Source of the DNA: Parus major
Lineage: Eukaryota > Chordata > Aves > Passeriformes > Paridae
Direction of reading: 5' to 3'
DNA length: 64,000 nucleotides
Assembly (NCBI RefSeq): GCF_001522545.3
Contig: NC_031774.1
Span: 24,922,265 to 24,986,264 of the forward strand
Positions 1 through 12,267 of the stretch are shown here, piece by piece. The notes beneath the pieces were generated by a model. It made no database searches. It saw only the letters and a list, made by a program, of their open reading frames with translations, and was not told where the DNA came from. Within the stretch, counting starts at the first letter, position 1, and each line of letters begins with the position of its first letter. Both the position numbers and the translations under genes were made by a program.

Positions 1-165
1 ATCTTGGATGTGTTCAAGGCCAAGCTGAATGGGGCTCTGGGCATTCTGGTCTAATGGAAGGTGTCCCTGCCCAGGGTAGGGCAGTTGGAACTAGATGGTT
101 TGTATAAGGTCCCTTTCCAGCCCAGCCATTCTGCATTTCCGATTCTAATCACTGCAGTTCAGTCA
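1..165 (+). repeat. CR1 LINE 3' end, cut by the window edge
   Basis: The opening sequence matches the avian CR1 3' region: GTGTTCAAGGCCAAGCTGAA, GGGGCTCTGGGCA, GGTCTAATGGAAGGTGTCCC, GGTTGGAACTAGATGG-like text, then AAGGTCCCTTTCC and a decayed ATTCT tail. Its 5' part lies left of the window. The small open frame at 61-270 is part of this repeat, not a gene. Confidence 0.85.
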
Positions 166-3100
166 TTCAATCACACAGGTCAGTCATTGAAATCACCAAC
201 TTCCCACAGGCAAACAGTAGCAATGGTAACTGGGATACAGGGATTTGTCAAACTTACTGGCAGGCAGTAGGCCGCAGCATGGGCAGGGATCATTCACTGG
301 GTAGGAAGGCAATGTCCTTCTCATAACTTTGAGCCCTTAAGCTGGGGCAAATCCCTCACTGATTTATTCTTGTTTTTATATTGGATACTATTTGTAGTAT
401 TTGTGAAATCAATAAAGAGATGCTCTTTGCTGCCTGCAAAAACAGTACAAAGAGGCTGTCTGTATTTTCAAAAAGTCAGTCTGGATTGATTAGCAGTGCT
501 AATGCTCATGTGAGACACATGAGTGTTGCAGGATGAAGGAAGCTCTGCAACCTTTTAAAAGTGGACCAGCAGACTAAATAAATACATGGTCCTCTTACCT
601 TTTCAATAAATGTTTAACTTCAATGTACATTGTACATGCTTCTTCCACAGTCCACATTTAACAGACATTTAGAACAGCACAGCTAAAGGATGGTGAAGGC
701 TGTCTTAGAAGCCAGCCATTTGTTCAAGAAAATAAAGGACCCATGCATTGTCCCACTTGCTACAGCTAAATTAAAGCTCCCATAGAGAACAGGAGCAGGA
801 AATATCACACAGAGGCAGACAAATCTGCAGCCAGCCAGAGAAAAGTGTTGCTTGAACAAAAGTCATGTAGGGAGGTTTCCATCAGTTTCCTTTCTCACAA
901 TGCACAATAAAGAAAAGATTTGAAATTCAGTCATATCCTGCTTAAAAAGGTCTTCGAGAATCTATAATTTGCCTTGAAGGAAAAAAGATGGGGGTGGGGA
1001 GAGGAAACTAGTGTGTGGTTGCATATGATAAGGCAAACAAAACTTTTCAGAGCTCCTGTGGGCCATGTTCTCCCCACCTCACAGTCTGCCTTGCATTTCC
1101 AGCTCCACTGTTCTTTCAGGCTCCGCTCTCTACTGGTGTGCACACGCTGGGAGACAACAGAATTCATGAAGTGTCTTCTTTGACAACTCACCTGGGTGTG
1201 TAGTCCACTAACTGATGTGTTCTCCACTAACTGATGTGTTAATTCTCATCTTCAAAGGATCATTATGTAGTCCAATATATGAACTTCCCCAGGAAACTAC
1301 AGTAGAGCTTCCCCGATGGAAGCTGCAAGGTGGACATGAGACAGCAGACATTCTCTACTGCAAGACAATCACTCCACTGGTCCTTGTTCAGAACTTCAAT
1401 ACCTCAAGCAGCTAGATCAAAATGCTAGTAAGCCTTCAGTGGCAGTACACTGATAAGGAACCAGACCATCACAGAAGTCATGGGGCTGTCCAGGAAATCA
1501 GCAAACTGCCACACCAGAGACAGGCCAGGAGACCACTGCGAGAGTGCACAACACACACACCTCACCAGGCAACTTGATTTTCTTTTTGAAGCAACAAGCA
1601 GAGATAGGGTACTACTGTTCCAAACAGCTCCATGAAACAACATTTTAGAAACAAAACCCACTTTCACAAATGTTTCAAGCTTCTCTGTCTATAAGCTAAA
1701 CACGAAGACCAGCCCATCACACATTTTGTCTCTTGACCTTGAAGCTATTCATACATTATCTCACTCTGACTCATGACACAGTCTACTGTGCCATATCCTG
1801 CTATAAATTTAATCTCTGTATTTACATTTGAATGGGAGACACTTAGCTGTCCACCAACACAGCAATATACATCCTCTTGTTCTGGAATCAGCTTCAAGCA
1901 ATTAAATGGAAAAAGTTGCTGCAAAGTACAATGATTATCACAGAGCTGTCATAGTTGCCTAACCTGCTGCAGATACAAGCAAGTGAATGGCATCACATTT
2001 CTTAGATCTGCAAGTAGACATGCTTTAGTCATAGTTTCCACTGCCATGCTCTCTCTATACTGGCAAAGTTACCAAATCTTTAAAACAATTTGAATTAATT
2101 TGAACCTGCCCATTTTTATGCAATTATTGTATACAGCTTCTGGATCATGATATTTAGAGAATGCTAATTATAATTCCCTAATGGAGTTAGTTACATGTTT
2201 TAAAATGTATCAATTTAACATACAATACAAAGGAGATAAACAGCATCTATTTATCTGTATTTTGGTGTTCTATCAACCCCAAGCAAGAACATTTTCAGAA
2301 GTTCCTATCTATTTGGCAGTACAAATTTTCAAACCTTTTTCCTTAAAATTTTTGCAGCAAGAGCTTTCATAATCTTAGACCACATAAAACAGACTCACAG
2401 GTTTACTGAAGGTGAAAGACAATTCTGGACTAGTCAACTCTGCCAGTCTTCTCAAAGCAGAAATAACTCTGAAGCTTAGTAAAACTGCACAGGGCCTTGT
2501 CCATACCATATGAAGACCACAGACAGAAGGCAGCCTCCCGTGAGGAGCAGTGAGAATGCAAAGGTGAAGCCACAGAACAAAAAGGCAGATATTTCACTTG
2601 TTCACACATTCATTCCTACACATTATTCCCCTTTTTATCCCTGTCTAACACAGATTTATTGAAGAACTTCCACCTAATACATCCCCTCACATGAGGTAGG
2701 ATTGATTTGCAAAAATCACCATAAACAGATTTTCACCTCACCAATACTTAAAAACTTCAGGTCTCATAACCTGTCAAGGTAGCTCTCCTTACAGTGCTAT
2801 CTTCCTGAAGGTACAAACTGCTTTCCCTTAAAATCTAACCCTAAACTCTCCTTGCAAATAAAATTCACCATATTCTTACCTTGTTAGACAATAAGAATAT
2901 CTAATCTTCACTGCAACTACTTGGATTACATTAACAATCTTACTCACATGTATTTATTAATTATACTTATTACTACATTATTAAATAATCTATTGTATGT
3001 TATTTATTATAGTAAATGTTGTATTTATCAAAGTATTTTTTTTTCCCACAAAATTATTTTCATCTTTGTACTCAGGCTATATTTTCTAGAACTCTGATCT

Positions 3101-3229
3101 TTCTCACTTTTGTGTATCACTCTCAAAGCATGGTGCCAAAACCGGATACTTCTGTATTTGTATATTTGATTTTTCCTCTTTCTAACCACTTGTTTTTACT
3201 GAATTTCATTTCATTGGGTTTTACATAGT
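166..3229. other. Intergenic, no gene seen
   Basis: AT-rich sequence with no exon-like open frame supported by homology. It holds a 19-bp tandem duplication (1204-1241) and an especially AT-rich patch at about 2925-3020. Confidence 0.6.
1204..1241 (+). repeat. 19-bp tandem duplication
   Basis: The unit TCCACTAACTGATGTGTTC occurs at 1204-1222 and again at 1223-1241, with only the last base changed. Confidence 0.9.
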
Positions 3230-3600
3230 TTCTTCAGTCTACAAAGATCATTATGAATTTTAATTCTGTCCTCCAAAAGGCTGACAATCCTTTTTGGCTT
3301 GGTATTATGTGCAAATCCCATAAGCACGCTTGTCCTCCCATTGTCAAAATAACAAATTAAAATATTGAATAGTTCTGGACCCAGGACAGATTTCTGATGA
3401 CCACACTTGAATGTTCTCTCAGCTTGACAAGGAACTATTGATAGATTACTCAGTCTAGATTTTCCACTGGTTGTGCCAATCTTACGTGGGTTTTGCTTCC
3501 TGAGTTTGCGCACAAGAGCGCCGCGCCGCACTGTGCCAAGCCTTACTTAAAGTCAAGATATAGCAGCTGCCACGTCTATTTGTCCTTTAGGCTGACAGCA
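3230..3600 (-). repeat. Old CR1/L3-like LINE fragment, reverse-transcriptase region
   Basis: Read on the minus strand, the sequence carries remnants of the non-LTR reverse transcriptase around the usual VLGPxLFNI motif (here VLGPELFNIL). Degraded equivalents of the FADDTK box and of the following LEDRIKIHNDL segment come next. Upstream, the text resembling ACTAAAGTCAAGATATA and ACAAGGAACTATTGATAG is typical of an ancient amniote CR1 lineage. It is broken and non-functional. Confidence 0.7.
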
Positions 3601-6600
3601 TGAACACTGCTGGTTCGAGCTTTGGTAGTAATTAAACTGTAACAGTAATCAGTTTGAATATCAAGTTGGTCAGAAATGGTCAGCCACACAGGCACCCATG
3701 GGTTCAGCTGCTCAGCACAGTGTGCTGCAACGTTTCTGCCAGAATTTGAGCCTGTGCCCAGCAGGGAGGAATCCTGCCTCAGACCTGTTTGCCTCCCCGC
3801 TATGCTGGACACTCACCAGTTGTTGGGGAAACCTCTGTGTTGCATCCCACATACTTCAATTTGCTAGCAATGGGAAAACTCTAGGCTCCCACTTTGAAAC
3901 ATGGGAATTTGGAGTTAGGTGCCCATGAAGCTTGATTGCTGTAGTGCCACTGAATATTGTCTGCCTTGCAGGTGTAATTTCAACAAATACTTACAGCACT
4001 CCACAAAGAGGAGCAGCTGAAACCAAAGATATTTCGGGGTCTAACAAGAGTCTCCACAAATATATATGTTCCCTCTTGAAAGAAAAAACAAATGGAAATT
4101 CCTTTATGTGTACACCTTGTACTTCACTGTGGAATAACCTTAAAATCATAACCCTAAGTATCACTTTTACATATACATTTGTATTTCCCCACTTCACAGT
4201 CATATGAGGCACCAAGTTCAGCTAAATGAAACTTCAGTGATTTCTAAATACAAGCCATATGCTCAACCTTTCTGACCTCTACCAGATTCTCCCTGGCTTT
4301 TGCTTCAAAATAGTATGCAGATACTATTTGCATGTAAATTATGGTAAAACACCCTAAAATAGGACAGCATTGAAAATTGGGTCTAGGACTCTCCAGAGAT
4401 TACTGAAATTTAAGTGAACATTCAGATGCACTTTACAGATGGCTTAAAAAAATGTCAAGTGTCTTAAACATATCAAGTAATATTTGCAGCCACACACCCT
4501 CAGTGTCTGCTCTATTTGTGCTATTCCTATTGCAATTCTGCAAACATGGCTGGAACCTGACATTTTTGTACAGGCAAGTTTAAACTGATAATTTAAATTG
4601 TAGCAGAATACAAAGCCAGCAGAACTGGTTCAGGGTCCAAATTTCTCTGTCAACACTGCATGTGTCCAGTTATAGCTCAAGTCATGATGTGAGGACAGTC
4701 ACGTGGCATCACCTGTTAATTGTCACCTGCACAGGTTCCCTGGGCAGAGCTGGTGGGTGAGCCACATGCCTGGCCTTTGCATCTCATAGGTTTTTGTATC
4801 TTATACAATAGGTTCCCATGAAAACAGCTATAAAGCCAGAAAATTCACATCAATTTTTTTTCCCCTCTTAAATTAATGGTGTGGTGCATCTCAAAACAAG
4901 AGAAAAATTACAAGTGAGAGATTTCATTCAGGCCATTATGTATTTGAATACTTTTTTAAAATTAACAGTAAAAAACAGTAGCGATGGCATAGTTTGGAAA
5001 GAAGTCAAAGATCTAAAATAATAAATGGCTTAACTTATCTGGATCTTAACTGACAATTTTTGCCCCAGGATATACTTCAGAACAGTGATTTGCCAGCACT
5101 GTAAAGTGACTAATTCCTAGAAGAACAAGCTGCAAAGATCATGTATTTACACCCTTGTCCAAAGGACAGATAGAAACCAACTAGGACTGCAACAGGTGAT
5201 GTACTAATTAACATTAAATGAAAATCACATTTGTGACCAAATCTAAGTGTACTAAAATTGTGAGGTTTTTATACAGATATTAATCAGGGGTGAGAATTAG
5301 TATATTAAAAGGCCTGGCAAAAGCATCCAAGAATGAAATAAAGAAACGCATTTATTCCAGCAAATAGAACTACCTCACTTCTCAAAAAAAATCTGTTCAG
5401 AATCCTACCATGATACATCCAAACCTGTTCAGGAAACACCTTGGTTTCCAAATACTAGACCGCCTCATGCAAGAGCCTTCCCTGACCTGACTCTCCCCAG
5501 ATTTCTTTCCTTAAACCCCTTTTCACTCATCTCTCTCACTCACTCTCGTGCTTTCCAAGCCACCCTCCTAGAAAGCCTCCACTTCTTTAGCTGTCTTACT
5601 CAGAGACTGTTCCTTCTCTTCACCTCTTTGAACTTTCCAATGCATTCAGTTCTCAAAACTGGCTCATACCTGAGTTTTTCTCTACTTTGTCTCTCAGTAG
5701 TCTCTAGAGTATTTTCCAGTCTGCACAGACAAGACCTTCTCTTTGGACTTAAACTCTTCCTTCTGCCAAGCTTCCACCTGCCATTGGCAGTCAGTCAACT
5801 TGTTTTCAGCTGCAGCAGCCAGTCAAGCTCTCCTCATCCCTGTCTCTACTGCAGGCTCCTACCTGGAAAGTATTTCATTTTCTCATATGTGTTACACACC
5901 TTGGAAAAAAAATCACACACACACACCTGACCACCTCAAAACCCAGGAAAACTGAAATTAATGCACAGATAAAGGAAATACTAAAAAGAAGCCTTAAAAA
6001 GCTTTGCTGTATATGTAAGTTACAAAGCATTTATTAACTAAGGAGAATGAGAGGAAGAAAGGATCCTTCAGCCCAGCTTGAGATGGAATGAGGGCAGACA
6101 TTTGCAGCTTTTAAACTTTCTACTGATCGCCAGTGTGACATTCTCACTCTCCATAAATCCCTGTGAAAATGTTTCCACTCAGCCTAATGAAGCTTGCCAT
6201 GCTTCCTCTTCACCCTTGGTCTTCAGCTGCTGCCTGGTATGGGAGCTAATGAGAAAACCCTTCCTGTGCACATGAGGTGGGAAAGCTGGAGCACCTGAAG
6301 CCATTGCAGACAGAGGCTCTGCAGGAAATCCTTCCATAGACCTTCCCAATCCCTCCTCTTCACACTTCCACAGGACAGAGTAGGATAAAGGGTGTGTTAC
6401 TCCCAAGCACACACCTAAAACACAGCTTAAGGGATTGTGGCAAGTCAGCTACACATCTCACAAAATAAGGGGTCCTCATTTCTATGAGCCTTTCCTCTTC
6501 CTGGTAGGCACAGACCAGGTGGGAAGGCAGGTAAAGCTTTGTTAAACGGCTGGGAAGGACCCAGGGAAGAACAGTAGAATTTTTGCTTGTTAATACTCTA

Positions 6601-8776
6601 AGTCTCCTTTTGCAGCTCCTAAGAGACTCCTTGGGAAATTACTTTGTGGACATGACTGTGTTTGTTTGAAAACTCTCCCAGTGAGAGATAATTATTTCCG
6701 CAGCCTGATAAAGGCGATGTGAATTAATCAGATATATCACTACTTAATCCTTAATAGATGCTAGTGCAGGGGAAAGAGAAAAAAACCCAAGCTAAACAAA
6801 ACCTCTTAACTCACAGTACTCAGTACACAAGATTACAGAAGTGCCCCATACTGCAGCTAATTAAATATGGCACTGGATCAGTGCTAATGAATTTAATTTC
6901 TTCCTTCTTCCAAATGAAAATATGAAGCAAAAACAAGAAGCCAGGGGAGGAGAAAGAAGAGAGGGCTGGCAGGGGAGAAGCTGGATTTACAACTACTATT
7001 TACTCCTGTGGTGTATTCCTCCAACACCAGGATAAAATTAGTTATTACTCTTGCTTACAGTACTTTTCATCAATGTCTTTAAATGCTTCTAAATTTTTTA
7101 AGAAATGAACATGTTTTGAGTTCAGCTTGAGGACATTGCAATTGAGCTAAAAATCATTTTAATCCCCAAATCTCATCTGTCTACTCTGAAGAGTAGGACC
7201 TAGATGGATCTGAAGTGATAGACACATGGTCCTATGTGAAACTCCTCTACAGAGTGCTAACACAACTTGCATTCATCACACTGGCAATTCTAACTGGAAT
7301 TCTGATAGGAAGCCTTTTGAACATGACCAGGATAATGATAACATTTTTGATCAGGCCCTTCCTGTGCTGTGCAGATACTCTTCCTGTGCTGTGCAGATAC
7401 TCTTGAATGATGCATACAAATGGGGTGCACCCACTATCAGAAGACAGAAGTGAACACCAAGAACACACTCCATATTATCTGTATGCTGTTCATTCAGATG
7501 GAGAACACCATGCCAAAAGCAGATAGCTAATCCTGAATCATAGGCAGACTAAAAGCTTCTCTCACAATTAAAAGAGAAAAGGAGTTTCTTTTCATTAAAC
7601 CAGACCTTGTACTGATCAACCTGAGTTTATAATTTACAAGTCCCCTTTGGCCCAATAATTATTAAGCAATTTAGAAGACAGGAAAAGCTACCCGGATAGA
7701 CAATTACATCCTAGCAAACAATCTATGCTTGGGGTTAATATTTTCCAATTTTTCTCCACCAAAATGCCATACTTACCATTGATTATCTGAGTTCCTAATG
7801 AGGAACAGCAGCCTTCCATCCTCTGGAAGAAAAATTCGGAGCTATAGCCCTGAAGAGAAGTGTCATTCACAGCAATGTGTGAGTGATAATCAAGCCTGGA
7901 GAAAGTGAAAGTGATTAGGAGGGTAAAGCTAAAATTCTTCAGGATTCTTCACTTAGGTTACTTGGACACTAGTGAGAATAATTCCAAATTTATGTTCCCT
8001 TTCACCCTTTCCTTAATTCCATAGTACTGGCCTAGCCTAATGACCCTTTCCAAGGCCTGGGTGTATCGTCTCAATCCCTTCCTTGCTCCATTTTTTAATG
8101 GGGAAGTCTCAGTTAAACATGACAAAGATAACTGATGTGTCAGAACCTCATGAAGGTAAGTGCCAGGAAATCCTGTATTCCCCAGAGAAAGCAGGGCTTT
8201 GGTCAGCATCTGCATATGCCTTCAAATCATGCTGTACAAGAAAACATAAGGCTTATGTTTGGGTGATCTTCATTTTCAGTCTACCACCACCAGTTTGGAA
8301 CCAAGTGGGTTTTTTTATTTGTTTTCTTTCCCCTCCTTTTAGCACAAATGGGTCAGTGAACTTCACAGCTTGAAACCTTGACAGGACCATCTGTTCTTCA
8401 TTAAAAGCCATTAATGACAATGATAATGCCACTAATTAGGCTGCATGCAAACATACACATGCTTCAAGGGCTCCAGGGCTCCATGCAATCAAAGATCCAA
8501 ATTGAACCAGCTGCTGTGCACTATTGATGAGCACTAGGAACCTCCACCCCATCTTGTCTCAAAGTACATCCACAAGCAGCCAGCATCCCACTGGACACAT
8601 GGAAAGGGTTATTCTGATGCACACCGAGGTCAGGGTCTTTTGCCTTTGCTCCCAGTGTCCTTCCACCATTTCCTCTTCACTGTGTGTTAAGAACAATTGG
8701 GAAACACCATCACAGCCTGGAAGCATGTGTTCTCCATCACCACCTGCCAGTTTTCAGTTCTCTGGTGTGTAGAGAT
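3601..8776. other. Intergenic, no gene seen
   Basis: Only short unconserved open frames. It includes a 22-bp tandem duplication (7359-7402). The AT-rich, unique-looking stretch at 6640-6745 is rich in TAAT-type motifs and could be conserved non-coding sequence. Confidence 0.55.
7359..7402 (+). repeat. 22-bp perfect tandem duplication
   Basis: The unit begins TTCCTGTGCTGTGC and ends AGATACTC. It is present at 7359-7380 and 7381-7402 without a difference, so the duplication is recent. Confidence 0.95.
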
Positions 8777-8832
8777 TGTGTGTGTGTGTGTGTGTGCGCG
8801 TGTGTGTGCGTGTGCGTGTGTGTGTGTGTGTG
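8777..8832 (+). repeat. (GT)n microsatellite
   Basis: A GT dinucleotide tract of about 56 bp interrupted by a few GC units (GCGCG, GTGCGTGTGCG). Length polymorphism is likely. Confidence 0.97.
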
Positions 8833-11800
8833 CAGGGCTTGAAGAAGCACATCATTGTGCTACACCTGCAAACCATTCCCAATAAATCCACTGACTTTCT
8901 ACTTCCTCCACACCTGACTTCTGGAAGTCACTTTCTCATTCCCTGCCTTGGTTTCTTAGTCTCTCAAAGCAGAGACAGAACCACTGCACAGGCACATGTC
9001 ACAGCAGCAACAGAAAGGTTAGAGCTTTGAAATCCTTGATGTGAACAACACATAGAACTTGGAGCTATACTAATAAGAGTTTCCTTTTAATGTAACAGCT
9101 CCATCACAACAATAAAATGATCCCCAAAAAATCTGATCTATAGAAACACCATCCATTGCAACAAGGCCTGCTGGACCAAGGCAATTTCCAATGCAAGAGG
9201 CATTCTTGCATGTGGACAACTAGGCCTGCTTCTGCTCCGTTTCCTCTGTAACCATAGGTAGGTCTTTTTTCTGCTCCTATGTTTGGGAACTGACATCTGT
9301 AAAAGAGGGATGATGAAAATGACCTTCTCTGCAAAATGCTTTGAATTACATTCAACACCAGTATTTTATATTAAAGGACCAAGAACAGTACTTCTGGGAA
9401 GTACATCCAGGCACAGTCTCCGACAGATGTGCAGTGCTGTTTGTGTGTGTATACTAAAGGTGTAAGGTAGGTAGAGTGATCAGGTACACACATCAGCAAA
9501 CGAGGAGCACACAGGAGCTGCATCCACTCAGCACATTATGCATTCAGAGTTCAGAGCCAGTGCAGCTGCTGAGACCCTTCAGACAGCAGTTTCTATGGAT
9601 GCAGAGCTGGCAGGGAGAATACACCACAGCAGTGCTGCTACACAACTGGTGGGAATCCTGGTGTTTCAAACTGGCCCAAGCCCAGGCAATCCATACCAGG
9701 TTTTAAAATGAGCTCAAAATGTGGAACAATCAAGTGCCTTGATAAGGTTTTGAGCCAGAACTGAGAAAAGAAACCCACTCACTCTCCGTAGCATGTCTTG
9801 CTCAGAGGTGACCATTTCAGCCTTGTGTCACGAATCTTTGCTAACACCAAAAGCCTGAGCAAGGTCCCAATATTTACAGTCCTCCAAGACAAATCAGGTT
9901 CCAGCCACTTTCTCATCTGTCAAGGGAACAGCAGCACATTGTTCACAATGAACTAACAACTCCAAAGACAGGAATGGAAAGCAATGGCCAGGACTTCCTA
10001 ACTCCAGTGAACATTTAGCATAAGAGACAGGGACTACTTGGGGAGAAAAATGAAGATTCTGAGAACAAATCTGATAATGTCCCAGCTGTGAAGACAAGAA
10101 CCACCTAGTCCCCTGTTTTAAAATAATAGAAATGTTCTCCCCCTTCTTTTATAACCATATTTATCTTACAGGGGATTAACATTTCACCTGTACCATCTTT
10201 CTTACAGAGGCCATTTCTTCATCTATTTTATGCTTAGTCTGTAGTTTCACAACCTTGCAACAGAAAGTCCTAAACAGACTAATCATTCCTACCACTCTGG
10301 CATGATCATAACATCATATCAGCCAGGTTCACAAACCCCTCTTTTCAATTTCAGAGAATTCATTATTGAATAAGAAGTAGTTTCTTAATATTACAGTATC
10401 TGGTAAGCCGTGTTACAAAGCTGTAAAACACCACCAAGCTGGTTTGCAGAAATATCCAGTAATGAGATGTCTCTCCTGTAATAATGGGCTGCATTAGTGC
10501 AGCTATAAAAAAGAGTAGCTATGCAATTTCAAAAGCAATACACAACTACATTATTGCTGTTTCATGGAAAGTAAAGTTTTGGGTTGTTTTTACATTAGAC
10601 TTTTTTTTTTTTTAAACACAAAGTGCATCATAAACCACCTGGAAACTCAGCATGCACTGACAAGTGGTCTTAGAGGACAGTATGCATTTTTAAAACAGCT
10701 GAGTACAATATGTTGGCTAGGATCATTCCTTGTTAAATATGAAGCTCAAATAAAAATGACAACTCGTTTGGAAAATTTTCATGTTCTGACCTTTGGGCAA
10801 TGCACAATAGAATTTTTTTTTCTGAACCAATTCTTTTAGAAAGCAAAAGGCAGGCAGTGTCACTGTATCTAAGTTTTAACAGCTTGGGTTTCCCAAAATG
10901 TATCAGTGTCATTTATTCCAGTGGTAATTTTGTATGCCCTGTCCTTCTTTAAAGAGAAATTAATAAGTCTCCTGAATCTGTTTTCACCGTACACCATTGC
11001 CCCTGCTCCCTCTCAGCCCTGCCCCAACCTACAGCAATATTTCTTTATAGTTGGATGTTAATAAAAAGATGTCCCTCTCTAGAAGCAACTCATTACCCAA
11101 GCAGGTTGAAGGAGGTTATCAGGAGTTAGGCATCACTGCACAGTGACCTGTGAAGGTTGTTAACCCAAGAAGAGCAATCATGAGGAGCGAGTGCATGAGG
11201 AGGTGCCTGTGCCAGAGCAGAGCCCTGTCACTATGCAGCTCACACCAGCTCTTGTATACTTTTGTTCCCCAGTTCCCTTCCTTCCCCAGAGGGTCAGGAT
11301 GCAGTTCCCCCCTGGCCTGGGTGATCCCCAGCACACAGCAGCAGAAGGGCTAACTCCCCACAGGCAGCAAAAGGCAAGTGCAGGGCCAGAAAGGCTGACA
11401 GCCCTTGCTGACAACATCAGGGATACAGGAGCAGTAGGGAACACTTGTGTGCCAGGTGAGAGGGGCTAAGCAAAGAGAGCTCTGTGAGCAGACCACAAGC
11501 CACTGTGATACCTTGTGCTGAAAGGAACTAACCTCAGTCCTGTCCCTGTGGGGCTGGGGTCCCAGCTGTGAGGGGGCCAGGCTGGTTTAGGAGGACACTG
11601 GTAGGTTGGTGTGTCAAAAGGTGATGATTTTGGGCAGGGTAAGAGACATAACCCACAGGAAGGGGAAACACAGATTCAGGCTCAGGGCTGGCTAAGAGAG
11701 ACATACTTCATTCAGCTTGGAGTACAGATAATGTGTACTCATTTTAGTCTGAATACTGTACAGCTATTCCCCACAGTAGCAAAATGCCTATCCTGCTTGC

Positions 11801-12206
11801 ATTGTAAAACTTTCCTCCTCCTGGAGGGACAGTGTAACCATCTACACAGAGTCTGATGAAACTAAGAAGGGAAGGCTCATGGCAGGAGGAAGGATTCCAA
11901 AGTCTAATCTGCTGTAATGGATTAATGCTGTCTTAAAAAAACTCGCTGCGCTGAGCTTTCAAACCCTTTCCCCTCAAATATCTAGGGCAGTGTTGAAAAA
12001 TGCATGTGCCACCATCACTGAGAAATGGACAGCTTCTTTCCATTCCTCCTCCTTTTGCTGGGTAAACAGGCCAATCGCAAAGTCAGCAGCCGTGGCAATT
12101 TCTGAATCAATATTTATCAAGCCCTTCTCCAACTGCTATTTCATGCCTCATTGGTCAGAGAGCATCCTCTCCAAGTGAGCCAGAAAATCCTGACCTTGCA
12201 AATGAC
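8833..12206. other. Intergenic, no gene seen
   Basis: It contains a MIR-like remnant (9285-9345). At 10340-10560 and 11920-12180 there are unique-looking stretches with possible factor sites (for example GGTAAACAGG and two opposed CCAAT boxes at about 12070 and 12150). No coding exon was recognised. Confidence 0.5.
9285..9345 (+). repeat. MIR/CORE-SINE-like remnant
   Basis: GGGAACTGACATCTGTAAAA followed by GAGGGATGATGA parallels the MIR segment with CATCTGTAAAATGGGGATAA. The copy is short and old; this is from memory of the consensus only. Confidence 0.4.
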
Positions 12207-12267
12207 AGAGGAGCTGCTTGAGGATTACAAAGTAGAGCAGCTCCTCTAGCTAAAAAAAAAAAAAAAA
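12207..12267 (+). repeat. 12-bp perfect inverted repeat followed by an A16 run
   Basis: AGAGGAGCTGCT (12207-12218) pairs perfectly with AGCAGCTCCTCT (12236-12247), leaving a 17-nt loop. Four bases later an uninterrupted run of 16 A follows (12252-12267). It may be a chance hairpin or a retroposed structured RNA. Confidence 0.8.
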
